DNA from: Owenweeksia sp.
GTDB taxonomy: Bacteria > Bacteroidota > Bacteroidia > Flavobacteriales > Schleiferiaceae
Direction: 5' to 3'
NCBI GenBank assembly: GCA_028285465.1
Contig: JANQPD010000084.1
Span: 1-43,675, forward strand
Length of the DNA stretch: 43,675 bases
Shown: one piece after another, positions 22,376 through 31,880 of the stretch
Layout of the letters: the number at the start of each line of letters is the position of its first letter
Numbering within the stretch: position 1 is the stretch's first letter
Program-made: the position numbers and the translations under genes
Notes under the pieces: generated by a model
The model's input: the letters and a program-made list of their open reading frames with translations, nothing else
Databases searched by the model: none
What the model was told of the DNA's origin: nothing

Positions 22376-24442
22376 ATGCAAACTAAACGATCCTTATTTT
22401 TATTTGCAAGGTTCTTTTTTGTGAGCCTCTTCTTTTCTGCCTTTTCCTTGCATACGCTTGCCCAGCCTAAGGAAAAGTCGGTTAAAGATGCCATTTGGGA
22501 TTTGATCGTTGAAGCAGATGAGCTTATTTATACCGATCCTGCAAAAGGAAGGCAACTCGCCACGAAGGCCTACCAATGGGCATATGCAGTAAGAGACACC
22601 GTATTGCTGGCCGAGTCGGCCCATTCATTAGGCGAGTGTTTTTACTATCAAAACCAGCTGGATACGGCCAAGAAATTACTGGAATTTGCCCTGGATATTT
22701 TTGAAGAACAGGGAGATTCTCTAGGGATGAGTTATACCTGCTTTTCTTTGGCTAATGTACTTTCCGACCATGGCAAATATGCTACTGCCTTGCGCCTGTA
22801 TACCCTTTCCCTTCAAATTGATATTGCACAAGGCGACTCTACCTCCGAGGCGCTCGTATTGTCAAATATTGCAGGCATTCACCTCGATCAACAGGATTAC
22901 GTGCAGGCCGAGGAGAAATACCGCAAGGCGCTTAGCTTAGCCAAGCTGTACGGGTTTGAGGATATAGAAACCAATGCTTTATGTGGCCTTGCACATATTA
23001 TGGTTTACAAAGGGCTTCTTGTTGAAGCAAAGTTGTTTTTAAACAGGGGCGTTGAACTGGCACAAAAAAACAAAAGCAACCTCGACCTCATCCAAGCCTA
23101 TAACATCTGGGGAAAAGTGTATAAGGCACTGGATAACCGGGAACTGGCTATAGAAAACTGTGAAAGAGCCCTTTCCCTGGCGAAAGAATTTGGAGATCCT
23201 TACACGCAAATCGAAGTATGGTCGAACTACGGCCTTGTTTTGCATCATTTTAAAGCTTACCCGCAAGCATATGAAAAAGCCCTGAAGGCATATACCCTGG
23301 CCATGGATCAGCCGGGGTTTTACCTAAAAAGAATTGCGGCTGAAGCGCTTGCTTTAACGGCGGAAAGCAAGGGGAACTACAAGGAAGCCCTGGAGTTTCA
23401 GAAAGTATTTAAAGCTTACTCCGACAGTTTGCATGAAAGCAACATCAATGCGTACATCATGGACTACACATTGACTTCGGCAAGTAAAGAAAACTCTGTG
23501 CTAAAGAATGAGACGGAACTGAAACAAAAGATCATTGAACGGAACTTCTACATGCAATTGGGCCTGGTTGTTCTGGCCCTGTTCTTTATTTTGCTTTTGA
23601 TCCTGGCTTTCAGTGCTGCAAAAAAGCAATCGAAGTTTAACCGTCTCCTGAGCGAGAAGAACGAGGAAGTCTCCACACAACAGGGGCAGCTAAATGCTAT
23701 TCACGAACAATTGCTGGAAAAAAATGCCCGGCTCAATGAGCAGAATAAGAACAAAGACAAAGTCTTTTCCATCCTTTCTCACGACCTGAGAGAGCCTTTT
23801 AACCAGCTTATCGGGGTGCTGGAGCTTATGGAAGAAGGGGAGTTATTGGATAAGGATGTATTTGACGAGTTGCTGACCAAACTGAAAGAGTCTGTATATA
23901 CCGCACAGAATTCTGTTGTAAACCTCCTGTACTGGAGTAAGAATCAGCTCTCTCAGATCAAGACCAATCCCGAGCGGTTCAGGGTTCAAAGCCTCCTGGA
24001 GAACATCAGGCGCAGCCTGGCGCCTACCTTTGAACGCAAGGGGTTGCAGGTAAGCATTGCCCAGGACCCCGGTTTAGAGCTTCTGGCGGATTATTACCAG
24101 ATAGAGATCGCTTTACGTAACATCGTTTCCAATGCGATAAAATTCTCTTCGCAGGGAGGTAAACTCGACATTTCCGCCCACCTGCAGCTCGAACAGAAAG
24201 AAGTGGTTTTTTCGGTAAAAGACCAGGGCATCGGTCTTTCTGAAGAACAAATACAGCAGATCCTCGATGTATCGGAAAAAAGCAGTACTGCCAGCACCCC
24301 GGGAACTTTGAATGAACGGGGAACAGGCTTGGGCCTAAGCATTGTGAAGGACTTTTTACACGCAAATGGAGGTTACCTGTCTATCCAAAGCACTTTAAAA
24401 GAGGGCAGCACTTTTAAATTACATGTCCCTTATTTACTTTAA
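22376..24442 (+). CDS. TPR-containing sensor histidine kinase
   Basis: A 688-residue membrane histidine kinase. A signal peptide (about 1-29) leads to a periplasmic TPR sensor region of roughly 350 residues. One transmembrane helix (about 394-416) and a coiled coil follow. The phosphoacceptor is H469 (S-H-D-L-R-E-P-F-N) and the C-terminal HATPase domain shows N-I-V-S-N-A-I-K-F-S, D-Q-G-I-G-L and G-T-G-L-G-L-S-I-V. It senses something in the periplasm and passes phosphate to a response regulator, but none is encoded nearby. TACTTTTG (22360-22367) lies only 9 bases before the ATG, suggesting a very short leader. It overlaps the convergent gene by 4 bases. Confidence 0.93.
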   Translation: MQTKRSLFLFARFFFVSLFFSAFSLHTLAQPKEKSVKDAIWDLIVEADELIYTDPAKGRQLATKAYQWAYAVRDTVLLAESAHSLGECFYYQNQLDTAKKLLEFALDIFEEQGDSLGMSYTCFSLANVLSDHGKYATALRLYTLSLQIDIAQGDSTSEALVLSNIAGIHLDQQDYVQAEEKYRKALSLAKLYGFEDIETNALCGLAHIMVYKGLLVEAKLFLNRGVELAQKNKSNLDLIQAYNIWGKVYKALDNRELAIENCERALSLAKEFGDPYTQIEVWSNYGLVLHHFKAYPQAYEKALKAYTLAMDQPGFYLKRIAAEALALTAESKGNYKEALEFQKVFKAYSDSLHESNINAYIMDYTLTSASKENSVLKNETELKQKIIERNFYMQLGLVVLALFFILLLILAFSAAKKQSKFNRLLSEKNEEVSTQQGQLNAIHEQLLEKNARLNEQNKNKDKVFSILSHDLREPFNQLIGVLELMEEGELLDKDVFDELLTKLKESVYTAQNSVVNLLYWSKNQLSQIKTNPERFRVQSLLENIRRSLAPTFERKGLQVSIAQDPGLELLADYYQIEIALRNIVSNAIKFSSQGGKLDISAHLQLEQKEVVFSVKDQGIGLSEEQIQQILDVSEKSSTASTPGTLNERGTGLGLSIVKDFLHANGGYLSIQSTLKEGSTFKLHVPYLL

Positions 24443-24843
24443 CGGTCCTTTTTTGCAAGCTCTATCTTAGCAGAAAGCTTCTTATACAGGCGGTGCATCC
24501 GCCACTTATTTGCCCAGAGGTCCCAATACCCCACACGTGAAGCACTTCTGAAGTGAATCATTTGTGTATCTGCCGGGAAGTAGAATTCCACATCGTCTTT
24601 AAACCCAAAAACGGGTATCGTGAACACAACATGGATGTATGCCTCGTCATCCTCTATAATTTCGGCCCTCCTATTTGCTTTTAGCAGTTGCACTAAGGCC
24701 ATTTTTGCGGTAACCCGTCCGGTGTGGTATCGCCAGGGAGGCCGGTAGTGCTTCCTATCTCCCTCATGCATGCTGCAAACACAGTTGGGCATTTGCGGAC
24801 AGGGCTTCAGCCTCCCCTCCCGGAGCCCGGTGTCTTTATGCAC
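24439..24843 (-). CDS. DUF1499 family protein
   Basis: A 134-residue protein whose pattern L-K-P-C-P-Q-M-P-N-C-V-C-S, then an E-F-Y-F-P and H-F-R-S-A-S-R-V-G-Y-W-D segment, is that of DUF1499. Function is unknown; no signal peptide is seen. The frame runs upstream into the histidine kinase gene; I choose GTG 24843, which overlaps the end of that kinase gene by 8 bases and begins just before the conserved part. The overlap suggests translational coupling with the kinase. Confidence 0.8.
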   Translation of the reverse strand: MHKDTGLREGRLKPCPQMPNCVCSMHEGDRKHYRPPWRYHTGRVTAKMALVQLLKANRRAEIIEDDEAYIHVVFTIPVFGFKDDVEFYFPADTQMIHFRSASRVGYWDLWANKWRMHRLYKKLSAKIELAKKDR

Positions 24844-26356
24844 TTTTCTTGTCACGCTGTTTCTTAAAGTAAACCGTAAAAGTAGTTCCCTCCTTTGGCT
24901 TGCTTTGCACTTCAATACTTCCTCCCAGTGCTTCTACCTGGTTTTTAACCATAAACAGGCCAAAGCCTTTTGCATCGGGATGTCGGTGAAAGGTTTTACG
25001 CAGTTTAAATATTTTGTTTCCATAGCGGTCGAGGTCTATTCCCAGGCCATTATCCGAAATAGTAATGTAGGGCTTACCCAAATCGGTATACCCGTTACGC
25101 ACATGCATCTCTAAAGGTATTTTGGGGTTCCTGTATTTGAAAGCATTGGAAATCAGGTTAGAAAATATACTATTAAAATAAACCGGAGAGGTCCTGAGGC
25201 ATTCAAAAGCATCCAGTTCAAACTGCACTTTTGCGGAAGCTTGTTTTAAGGAACCCGTGAACAACCTCAGTATTTTATCCATTTCTTCACGTACGTAAAT
25301 AGTCTTCAGCTTTAAGGAGGTAGACGTTTTGACTTTCAACACCTCCATAAGCTCTTCAAAGGTTTCATTTAAAGTACCTACCGACTCCTGGATCTGCTGC
25401 ACATAGATGTCTTGCTCTTCTGTATCCTTGGAGAGGCCGAGCAAGTGGGTAAGCGTATCAATATTACCTACCGGGGCGCGTAAATTATGTGCGATGATCT
25501 GCGAAAACTCTTCCAATTGCATATTCTTCTGAGTCAATGAATTGGAAAACAGCCGAAGTTCTTTGTTTTTTGCTTCCAGCTCAAGCTCGCGGAGTTTTTG
25601 TACGGTAATGTCCTGGAAAGCCCCGTAAATGAATTCAAGCTTACCACCCGAAAGGTGTGCGTCTCCATAAGCCCGTATCCATTTGTGTGTGCCTTTCGCA
25701 GAGATAAACGGCAATTCCAGTAAATAAGGCTTGTGGTCGTTTATGGTTTTTTGCAGTGCTTTCTCCATCTTCGTCCTTGCCTCTCCGGGGTAGTAGCTCA
25801 AACCATCTTCTACCTTGGGCTTTGCGGTTTTAGGCACTTCATGAATGGCATATACCTCATCCGTCCAGTGCAAATCGCCCGTGGAAGGGTAATACTCCCA
25901 ACCGCCCACGCCTGCCATTTTCGACATTTTTTCAAAAAGCCTTTTGATGTATTCGAGTTCATGGCGCTGCTCCTGGCGTTCGGTCACATCACGCGAGCTG
26001 GTGTAGAGCCCCTCCACTTTTCCATCAGCCGTAAAGACCGGCTGGGCAATGGTTTGCAACACAATGTAACGCCCATCTTTCCTGCGGTACCTGAGGTGGG
26101 TAACCGAGTCCATGTTTCCGTTCAGGGCAGGATTGTGTACTTCGGAACGTGTATGCCCTTTATCTTCCGGGTGAATAAAGTCGTAAGGGTCTGCCCCCTC
26201 CATTTCAGCAGGGGTATACCCCAAAATTGATAAAGAGCTATCGCTTACTGTCTTAAAGCGGCCATCCGGATGATGTATGCAAATAAGTTCCCTGTTTTGC
26301 CTGATCATCACCTTTGCCAAACTGGCACTGGCTTCCAGGAGTTTTTCATTTTCCAA
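24836..26356 (-). CDS. Cytosolic PAS-domain histidine kinase
   Basis: A 506-residue kinase without membrane segments. The first PAS domain with PAC (about 20-128: F-K-T-V-S-D-S-S-L-S-I-L-G-Y, then Y-R-R-K-D-G-R-Y) is followed by a second PAS/PAC of the W-x-Y type (145-255) and a coiled coil. H290 (I-I-A-H-N-L-R-A-P) is the phosphoacceptor, and the HATPase part shows S-N-L-I-S-N-A-F-K-Y, D-N-G-L-G-I-D and G-F-G-L-F-M-V-K-N. The PAS domains probably bind a small cytosolic ligand. The start is TTG (26356); the next Met is M17. No response regulator is adjacent. It overlaps DUF1499 by 8 bases. Confidence 0.92.
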   Translation of the reverse strand: MENEKLLEASASLAKVMIRQNRELICIHHPDGRFKTVSDSSLSILGYTPAEMEGADPYDFIHPEDKGHTRSEVHNPALNGNMDSVTHLRYRRKDGRYIVLQTIAQPVFTADGKVEGLYTSSRDVTERQEQRHELEYIKRLFEKMSKMAGVGGWEYYPSTGDLHWTDEVYAIHEVPKTAKPKVEDGLSYYPGEARTKMEKALQKTINDHKPYLLELPFISAKGTHKWIRAYGDAHLSGGKLEFIYGAFQDITVQKLRELELEAKNKELRLFSNSLTQKNMQLEEFSQIIAHNLRAPVGNIDTLTHLLGLSKDTEEQDIYVQQIQESVGTLNETFEELMEVLKVKTSTSLKLKTIYVREEMDKILRLFTGSLKQASAKVQFELDAFECLRTSPVYFNSIFSNLISNAFKYRNPKIPLEMHVRNGYTDLGKPYITISDNGLGIDLDRYGNKIFKLRKTFHRHPDAKGFGLFMVKNQVEALGGSIEVQSKPKEGTTFTVYFKKQRDKKSA

Positions 26357-26500
26357 ATTACACCTGCTAAAAATGTTTAATTCCGTAAAACTAAAAAATA
26401 AGCCCAGGTATTATTGAAAAAACCAGAAAAATACCACAAAAACGAATAGAAACGTTTAAAGCGAAGCCTGGGTTAAAAAACCGTTTAAATTGAATAATTC

Positions 26501-26914
26501 CTATATAACGGCCTCTATTTCATACGCTTAATCTGCATAAGTAAAGCTATCCCCCTCCTTTTTCCCTTCCATTTCTTTATAGATGGGACTTTTTGCAGAA
26601 ATTCCAACGTACACTTCCCCTTACAGTTCAATTTTTTGCTCGGGTAAAAAGACAAGAAAATTTTGACGGTCCGTGCGTACCAACGCCCAGGGTTGCACTT
26701 CCTCCCGGGCAGGGATCTGCTCCACTTTTTCCAATTTTTCAATATCTTTTTCTATATGATCAATCACCTTTCCTTCAAGCCGCACTTCCCGCATTTGATT
26801 TTCCATAGGGCTTTCAATCATATCGTGCTCATCCAGGTCATCCTTATTGATGCTTTCCAGTTGCTCTCTTTGAAAATGCTTAAGGCGCTCGAACTCTTCT
26901 TTTTTGTTTAACAA
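26501..26914 (-). pseudogene. GreA/GreB-like protein gene broken by two in-frame stops
   Basis: One reading frame runs from TTG 26914 to TAG 26501-26503 but is cut by TAA at 26621-26623 and again at 26528-26530. The translation continues sensibly across both: first A-L-V-R-T-D-R-Q-N-F-L-V-F, then after the first stop G-E-V-Y-V-G-I-S-A-K-S-P-I-Y-K-E-M, then G-D-S-F-T-Y-A-D. This is the layout of the small Bacteroidota GreA/GreB C-terminal-like proteins: an N-terminal helical part and a C-terminal FKBP-like domain with the S-P-I-Y-K-x-M-E-G-K-K-x-G-D-S-F pattern. No ATG start remains. It is probably recently inactivated; a sequencing error at two separate codons is less likely. Confidence 0.8.
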
Positions 26915-26960
26915 CAGCTTATCAAAAAGTCGTTTTTTTAAGGCTAATTCTTTTTCTATT

Positions 26961-27170
26961 TTACACTTTTTCTACTTCATTTTCCAATTTCAAAACTTCG
27001 GAACCGTCCTCCTGTGAAATCAACAGGGCTTTGTTTCCTTTTTCTCCGTTACGGGTAACTTCATTTCCTTCTATGGTGCGGGTCACGTTGCGGCTGAAGG
27101 TTTCTTTTACTTTGCCTGTGGCATGGCCACTTCCCCACTTCCACCTTACTTCACTTCCTTCTCGTATCAT
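26961..27170 (-). CDS. DUF2945 (Tudor-like HVA1 family) protein
   Basis: A 69-residue protein. The pattern V-R-W-K-W-G-x-G-x-A-T-G-K-V, then T-R-T-I-E-G-N-E-V-T-R-N and Q-E-D-G-S-E-V-L-K near the end, matches DUF2945, described as a hypervirulence-associated Tudor-like domain. Its molecular role is not known. ATG 27170 is chosen over GTG 27185 because homologues start just before V-R-W. It lies 46 bases from the GreA-like pseudogene on the same strand. Confidence 0.85.
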   Translation of the reverse strand: MIREGSEVRWKWGSGHATGKVKETFSRNVTRTIEGNEVTRNGEKGNKALLISQEDGSEVLKLENEVEKV

Positions 27171-27210
27171 ACTATTTTTACACACAACATGAGCCTGCGT
27201 TTATGGTTCA

Positions 27211-27250
27211 AAAAAAGCCCCTCAAAACCTATGGTAATGAGGGGCTTTTT
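27211..27250 (-). terminator. Bidirectional terminator
   Basis: AAAAAGCCCCTCA (27212-27224) and TGAGGGGCTTTTT (27238-27250) form a perfect 13-base stem. It lies 45 bases past the helicase stop on the minus strand and could also act on the plus strand. Confidence 0.88.
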
Positions 27251-27295
27251 GTGCCTTATGCAGTATTGGGCTAAAAGAATAAAACCCTTTACAGG

Positions 27296-28999
27296 TTATT
27301 TTTTACGCCCTCTCTTTTTAGCAGATTTCTTGTCACGTCCTTTAGCGCGAGGCCGGCTGCGCGTAGCCCTACCCTCATCATCCCGGTTTACGCGTAAAGC
27401 CCTGCCGTCAAGATCAAAACCATTCAATTGTTTCACCAGGCTGCTCGATTCTTGCTTCACATCGAAATAGGCATGACGCCTGTCTATTTCCATGCGCCCG
27501 ATCTCCTTGCTGGTAAGCCCTGTATGGTCACATATAAAACGCAGCAACTGCCCCTTATTAAAGCGATCCATTGTTCCGATGCTGATGAAGTACCGGTGCA
27601 TGCCTGTTTCTACGCCCCGTGCATCGCGTTGGCGGTAGTTCTTTTCTTTGCCTCCGTCCCGCGAAGCATCTTTCCTGGACGCGTCATTCAGGTCTGTAAA
27701 AGAGCGGTTTTTAGAGATACGCGCCAATTCACGGCTCACCAGTTTGCCGATCAATTGCTCTTTGCTGAAATCATTGAGCAGGTCAACCGCCGTTTGCAAC
27801 GCTTTCCGGTCCATCCTTTCACTAACCTCCTGTTCCACCAGGCGGCTTGCCCAATGGCTGATGCGGTTGTGCATGATCGCTTCTGCCGCAGGGATCATGG
27901 CCTTTTCAAAAGCAATGCCCAGTTTGTTTTCCAGGAAACGCACCCTCCTCATTTCGCTTTTTGTAATGAGAGATAAGGAAATGCCTTTCTTTCCCGCCCG
28001 TGCCGTACGGCCGCTGCGGTGTGTATAATACTCAGGGTCATCCGGCAGGGCGAAGTGGATCACGTGTGTCAGGTTATCCACATCAATTCCCCTGGCCGCC
28101 ACATCCGTAGCGATGAGCACCTGGAGGTTCTTAGCGCGGAAACGCTTCATCACCGCATCGCGCTGTGCCTGCGAAAGGTCGCCATGTAAAGGTTCGGCAG
28201 CATAACCGCTTTCTACCAATTCTTCCGCCACTCTTTGCGTATCCCGCTTTGTACGGCAAAAAACCACTCCGTACATATCCGGGTCAAAATCAAGTATCCT
28301 GCGCAGCGCTTCTGTTTTGTCAGAAGCCTTTATTACGGAAAACTGATGTTCAATATTAGTGTTTACAATCGTTCCCTGGTTGATCTTTATTTCGGCCGGG
28401 TTGATCATATAGTCCTTCACCATACGCCTGATCTCGGCCGGCATTGTAGCCGAAAAAAGCCAGGTAAGCTTTGTTTCCGGGGCTTGGGCTAAAATCCAGT
28501 CGAGGTCATCTTTGAAACCCATGTTCAGCATTTCATCTGCCTCATCCAATACGATGTATTCCAGGGTATCCAGCTTAACGGCTTTGCGCTTTGTCAGGTC
28601 GATCAAACGCCCGGGGGTAGCTACAATGATGTGGGCACCCCGTCTTACTTCACTGATTTGTCCGGTGATGCTGGCCCCGCCAAACACACACACCACACGC
28701 AGCTTCTTGTACTTTGCAAATGCCTCGAGCTGATGGGCAATTTGCTGGGCTAATTCACGCGTAGGGGCCAGGATCAATGCCTGGGTAGGTTGATAATCTA
28801 CTTCTACCAGCTCGATCAAGGGCAACCCGAAGGCCGCTGTTTTCCCGGTACCGGTCTGTGCCAGGCCTATCATGTCCTGGGGTTCGGTTAGCAATAAGGG
28901 GAGAGTTTGTTGTTGGATCTCGGTAGGTGTTTCGAAACCCATTTCGCCAAGTGCTTTCAATACTTCTGGCGAAAGGCCTAAGGCCTTGAACGTATTCAA
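27296..28999 (-). CDS. DEAD-box RNA helicase
   Basis: A 567-residue helicase. The motifs are complete: Q motif (F-E-T-P-T-E-I-Q), A-Q-T-G-T-G-K-T (47-54), D-E-A-D (152-155), S-A-T (183-185) and H-R-S-G-R-T-A-R-A-G. A C-terminal DbpA-like RNA-binding domain follows, then a basic R/K tail, as in CsdA/DeaD. It unwinds RNA in ribosome assembly and cold response. No ATG fits the N-terminus: the conserved part begins N-T-F-K-A-L-G-L right after TTG 28999, and the element TATCTTTG (29032-29025) just upstream excludes the longer frame to 29065. Confidence 0.93.
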   Translation of the reverse strand: MNTFKALGLSPEVLKALGEMGFETPTEIQQQTLPLLLTEPQDMIGLAQTGTGKTAAFGLPLIELVEVDYQPTQALILAPTRELAQQIAHQLEAFAKYKKLRVVCVFGGASITGQISEVRRGAHIIVATPGRLIDLTKRKAVKLDTLEYIVLDEADEMLNMGFKDDLDWILAQAPETKLTWLFSATMPAEIRRMVKDYMINPAEIKINQGTIVNTNIEHQFSVIKASDKTEALRRILDFDPDMYGVVFCRTKRDTQRVAEELVESGYAAEPLHGDLSQAQRDAVMKRFRAKNLQVLIATDVAARGIDVDNLTHVIHFALPDDPEYYTHRSGRTARAGKKGISLSLITKSEMRRVRFLENKLGIAFEKAMIPAAEAIMHNRISHWASRLVEQEVSERMDRKALQTAVDLLNDFSKEQLIGKLVSRELARISKNRSFTDLNDASRKDASRDGGKEKNYRQRDARGVETGMHRYFISIGTMDRFNKGQLLRFICDHTGLTSKEIGRMEIDRRHAYFDVKQESSSLVKQLNGFDLDGRALRVNRDDEGRATRSRPRAKGRDKKSAKKRGRKK

Positions 29000-29024
29000 A
29001 ATGTAAAAATGCTTAAATGAGCGG

Positions 29025-29032
29025 CAAAGATA
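29025..29032 (-). promoter_or_regulatory. -7 element of the helicase gene
   Basis: TATCTTTG on the minus strand is a full match to TAnnTTTG, 26 bases above the TTG start. No TTG is seen at the usual -33 distance. Confidence 0.45.
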
Positions 29033-29150
29033 CAGGAATAGACCGGATGCTGATACACGCGCCACAAGCCCTAATAAACGGTTAACAATTTTCTATAAAG
29101 CGCCTCACATTCGCATCGTGGATAGTACCTTAGAATACTATATTTGAAAT

Positions 29151-31379
29151 ATGGATGAACTGCAATTGGCCTCAGAAAACAAAGAGGTAACCAAACGCTA
29201 CAAAGCCTTGATGCGCACGATGAGCGACAAGGCCGATGAAGAAGACAAAGCCACTATAAAAAAAGCCTTTAACCTGGCTAAGGATGCCCATGCTGAAGTA
29301 AGGCGGAAATCGGGCGAGCCCTACATTTACCACCCGCTGGAGGTAGCTACTATAGTGGCCAAAGAAATAGGGCTCGGCCCCCGCTCAGTAGCCGCGGCCC
29401 TTATACACGATGTGGTGGAAGACAGCGATTATACCCTGGAAGACATTGAACGCCTTTTCGGGGAAGAAATAGCCCGCATCATCGATGGCCTCACAAAAAT
29501 TTCAGGTGTTTTCGATCAAAAGATCTCGCTCCAAGCGGAGAATTTTCGCAAAATGCTGCTCACCCTGTCGGATGACATACGGGTAATTCTGATAAAGCTG
29601 GCAGACAGGCTGCACAACATGCGCACAATGGACAGCATGCCTGCGCATAAACAAGTGAAAATCGCTTCGGAGACCTTATACCTGTATGCCCCCCTTGCGC
29701 ATCGCATCGGGTTGTTTAACATCAAGACGGAACTGGAAGACTTAAGCCTGAAGTATACAGAGCCTGAAGTATACCGCGATATTGTGTTAAAGCTAAAGTC
29801 GAGCGAAGCAGGCGAAATAAAATACCTGAAAAAGTTCAGCGCCAAGATCAAGGATGCGTTGAAAAGTGAAGGATTCGACTTCACCATAAAAGAGCGCACC
29901 AAAAGCATCTACAGCATCCGTAAAAAGATGGTGAACCAGGGCATAAACTTTGAAGAAGTGTATGATAAATTTGCCATGCGCATCATTATTGACACTCCAC
30001 CGGAAAGGGAGAAAGCCGACTGCTGGCGGGTGTATTCCATCGTTACTGATTTTTACCGCCCCAGCACGGAGCGTTTACGGGACTGGATCTCAGCGCCCAA
30101 ATCGAACGGGTATGAATCTTTGCATACTACCGTGATGGGGCCGGACGGCCATTGGGTAGAAGTACAGATACGTTCCAAGCGTATGGACGAAGTAGCCGAA
30201 AAAGGATATGCGGCCCATTGGAAGTACAAAGAGGACGCCAGTGGCACTAATAAACTGGACATCTGGATAGCCCAGATACGGGAAATGCTGGAAAACAAAG
30301 ACAGTTCTGCCCTCGAGTTTGTAGATGACTTCAAGCTCAACCTCTTTGCAGATGAGATCTATGTGTTTACACCGAGAGGGGATATGAAGATCCTGCCCCA
30401 GGCAGCCACACCTCTCGATCTTGCTTTTTCGGTACATACCGATGTGGGCCTTAAAACGCTGGGCGCAAAGGTAAACGGGCGGCTGGTACCCCTCAATTAC
30501 AAACTGCGCAGTGGCGACCAGGTAGAGATCATTACTTCCATGAAACAAAAGCCCAAGGAAGAATGGCTCTCTTACGTAGTAACAGCCAAAGCCAAGAGCA
30601 ACATAAAAAGCGCGCTAAAGCTGGTAAAAAAGGAAATTGCCATAGATGGCAAAGCCGTACTGAAACGCAAACTCAATTACATAAAGGTAAAGCCCAGCGA
30701 AAACCTTATCCAGGAAATGGTGAAGTACTTCCGCCTGAAAAACCCTACGGAGCTCTATTACAAGGTGGGCATGCAGATCATCGACAACGCGCAGATCAAA
30801 GATTTTATGCGCGATCAATCCGGGGGATTCTACGGCTATCTCAAAAAGCGCATACTGGGCACTGCCAGGAAAGAAGAAAAACGCCTGGCCAAGCAACAGA
30901 AAAACGATAAAAAGGCCGGTCCCAGTAAATTGGTATTCGGCAACGAAGAAGATACCCTGGAATACAAATTTGCCAAATGTTGCAACCCTATCGCAGGTGA
31001 TGATGTATTCGGCTATATTACCGCTACGGAAGGCATTAAAGTGCATCACCAACAATGCCCCAACGCCATTTATTTACAATCCAACTTTGCCGCAAGGATC
31101 ATCAAAGCAAAGTGGATCAGCACGGAAAAATCCGAATTCACCAGCGTGCTGATTATTCGCGGCATCGACACTGTTGGTCTGGTAAATAAAGTTACTCAGA
31201 TCATTTCCAACGATTTACACGTAAATATAAGGAGCATAAACATTGCGGGCGGAGAAGGCATTTTCGAAGGCTTGATCACCGTGCTAGTAGAAGATAAAAT
31301 TCACCTGGCTACCGTAATTGAGCAGCTTAAAAAGATAGAAGGCGTTACTTCCGTAGAGCGCAGGTATGCTGAAGGATAA
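29151..31379 (+). CDS. RelA/SpoT family (p)ppGpp synthetase/hydrolase
   Basis: A 742-residue long RSH protein, the stringent-response enzyme that makes and destroys (p)ppGpp. The hydrolase HD domain has H61, H86-D87 and E90-D91 (L-I-H-D-V-V-E-D), so hydrolysis should work. The synthetase domain (about 230-350) shows S-I-Y-S-I-R-K-K-M and the catalytic region P-K-S-N-G-Y-E-S-L-H-T-T. TGS (about 400-465, V-F-T-P-R-G-D) and a C-terminal ACT domain follow. Both activities appear intact, as in Rel/SpoT. TATATTTG lies 5-12 bases before the ATG. The fur gene follows after 31 bases. Confidence 0.96.
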   Translation: MDELQLASENKEVTKRYKALMRTMSDKADEEDKATIKKAFNLAKDAHAEVRRKSGEPYIYHPLEVATIVAKEIGLGPRSVAAALIHDVVEDSDYTLEDIERLFGEEIARIIDGLTKISGVFDQKISLQAENFRKMLLTLSDDIRVILIKLADRLHNMRTMDSMPAHKQVKIASETLYLYAPLAHRIGLFNIKTELEDLSLKYTEPEVYRDIVLKLKSSEAGEIKYLKKFSAKIKDALKSEGFDFTIKERTKSIYSIRKKMVNQGINFEEVYDKFAMRIIIDTPPEREKADCWRVYSIVTDFYRPSTERLRDWISAPKSNGYESLHTTVMGPDGHWVEVQIRSKRMDEVAEKGYAAHWKYKEDASGTNKLDIWIAQIREMLENKDSSALEFVDDFKLNLFADEIYVFTPRGDMKILPQAATPLDLAFSVHTDVGLKTLGAKVNGRLVPLNYKLRSGDQVEIITSMKQKPKEEWLSYVVTAKAKSNIKSALKLVKKEIAIDGKAVLKRKLNYIKVKPSENLIQEMVKYFRLKNPTELYYKVGMQIIDNAQIKDFMRDQSGGFYGYLKKRILGTARKEEKRLAKQQKNDKKAGPSKLVFGNEEDTLEYKFAKCCNPIAGDDVFGYITATEGIKVHHQQCPNAIYLQSNFAARIIKAKWISTEKSEFTSVLIIRGIDTVGLVNKVTQIISNDLHVNIRSINIAGGEGIFEGLITVLVEDKIHLATVIEQLKKIEGVTSVERRYAEG

Positions 31380-31410
31380 TGCTTAAATTTGCACCCTTGT
31401 ACACATTTAA

Positions 31411-31863
31411 ATGAACAACCAGGATTTTGAGACGGTAAAACAGGTGTTCACAGAATACCTGGAAAAGAACAAACAACGCAAAACGCCCGAGCGTTACGCT
31501 ATACTGCGTGAGATCTATGATCACGATGATCATTTTGACATTGAATCCCTGTACATTTTAATGAAAAACAAGAATTACCGGGTAAGCCGTGCTACCCTGT
31601 ACAACACCATTGAGTTGTTGCTGGACAGCAAGCTGGTACGCAAACATCAGTTCGGGCAAAACCACTCCTACTACGAGAAGTCTTACTACAACAAACAGCA
31701 CGACCACATTATTCTTACCGATACCGGTGAAGTACTGGAATTCTGCGACCCGCGCATTCAGCAAATAAAGGATACGGTAGCCGAGATTTTTGGCGTGCAC
31801 ATCAGCACACACTCGCTCTACCTGTACGGCACACGCACCAAAGAACAATCTGAAAACAACTAA
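31411..31863 (+). CDS. Fur family metal-dependent repressor
   Basis: A 150-residue Fur/PerR/Zur family regulator. The winged-helix DNA-binding half has [11 protein letters not shown] and [12 protein letters not shown]. The dimerisation half has the metal-binding H-D-H-I-I and E-F-C-D. The C-terminal C-x2-C zinc site is missing. Iron, zinc, manganese or peroxide sensing cannot be told apart here. TAAATTTG (31384-31391) is a -7-like element, so it may be expressed separately from rsh as well. purA starts 17 bases after it. Confidence 0.92.
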   Translation: MNNQDFETVKQVFTEYLEKNKQRKTPERYAILREIYDHDDHFDIESLYILMKNKNYRVSRATLYNTIELLLDSKLVRKHQFGQNHSYYEKSYYNKQHDHIILTDTGEVLEFCDPRIQQIKDTVAEIFGVHISTHSLYLYGTRTKEQSENN

Positions 31864-31880
31864 TTCAACCAGCAAAATAA

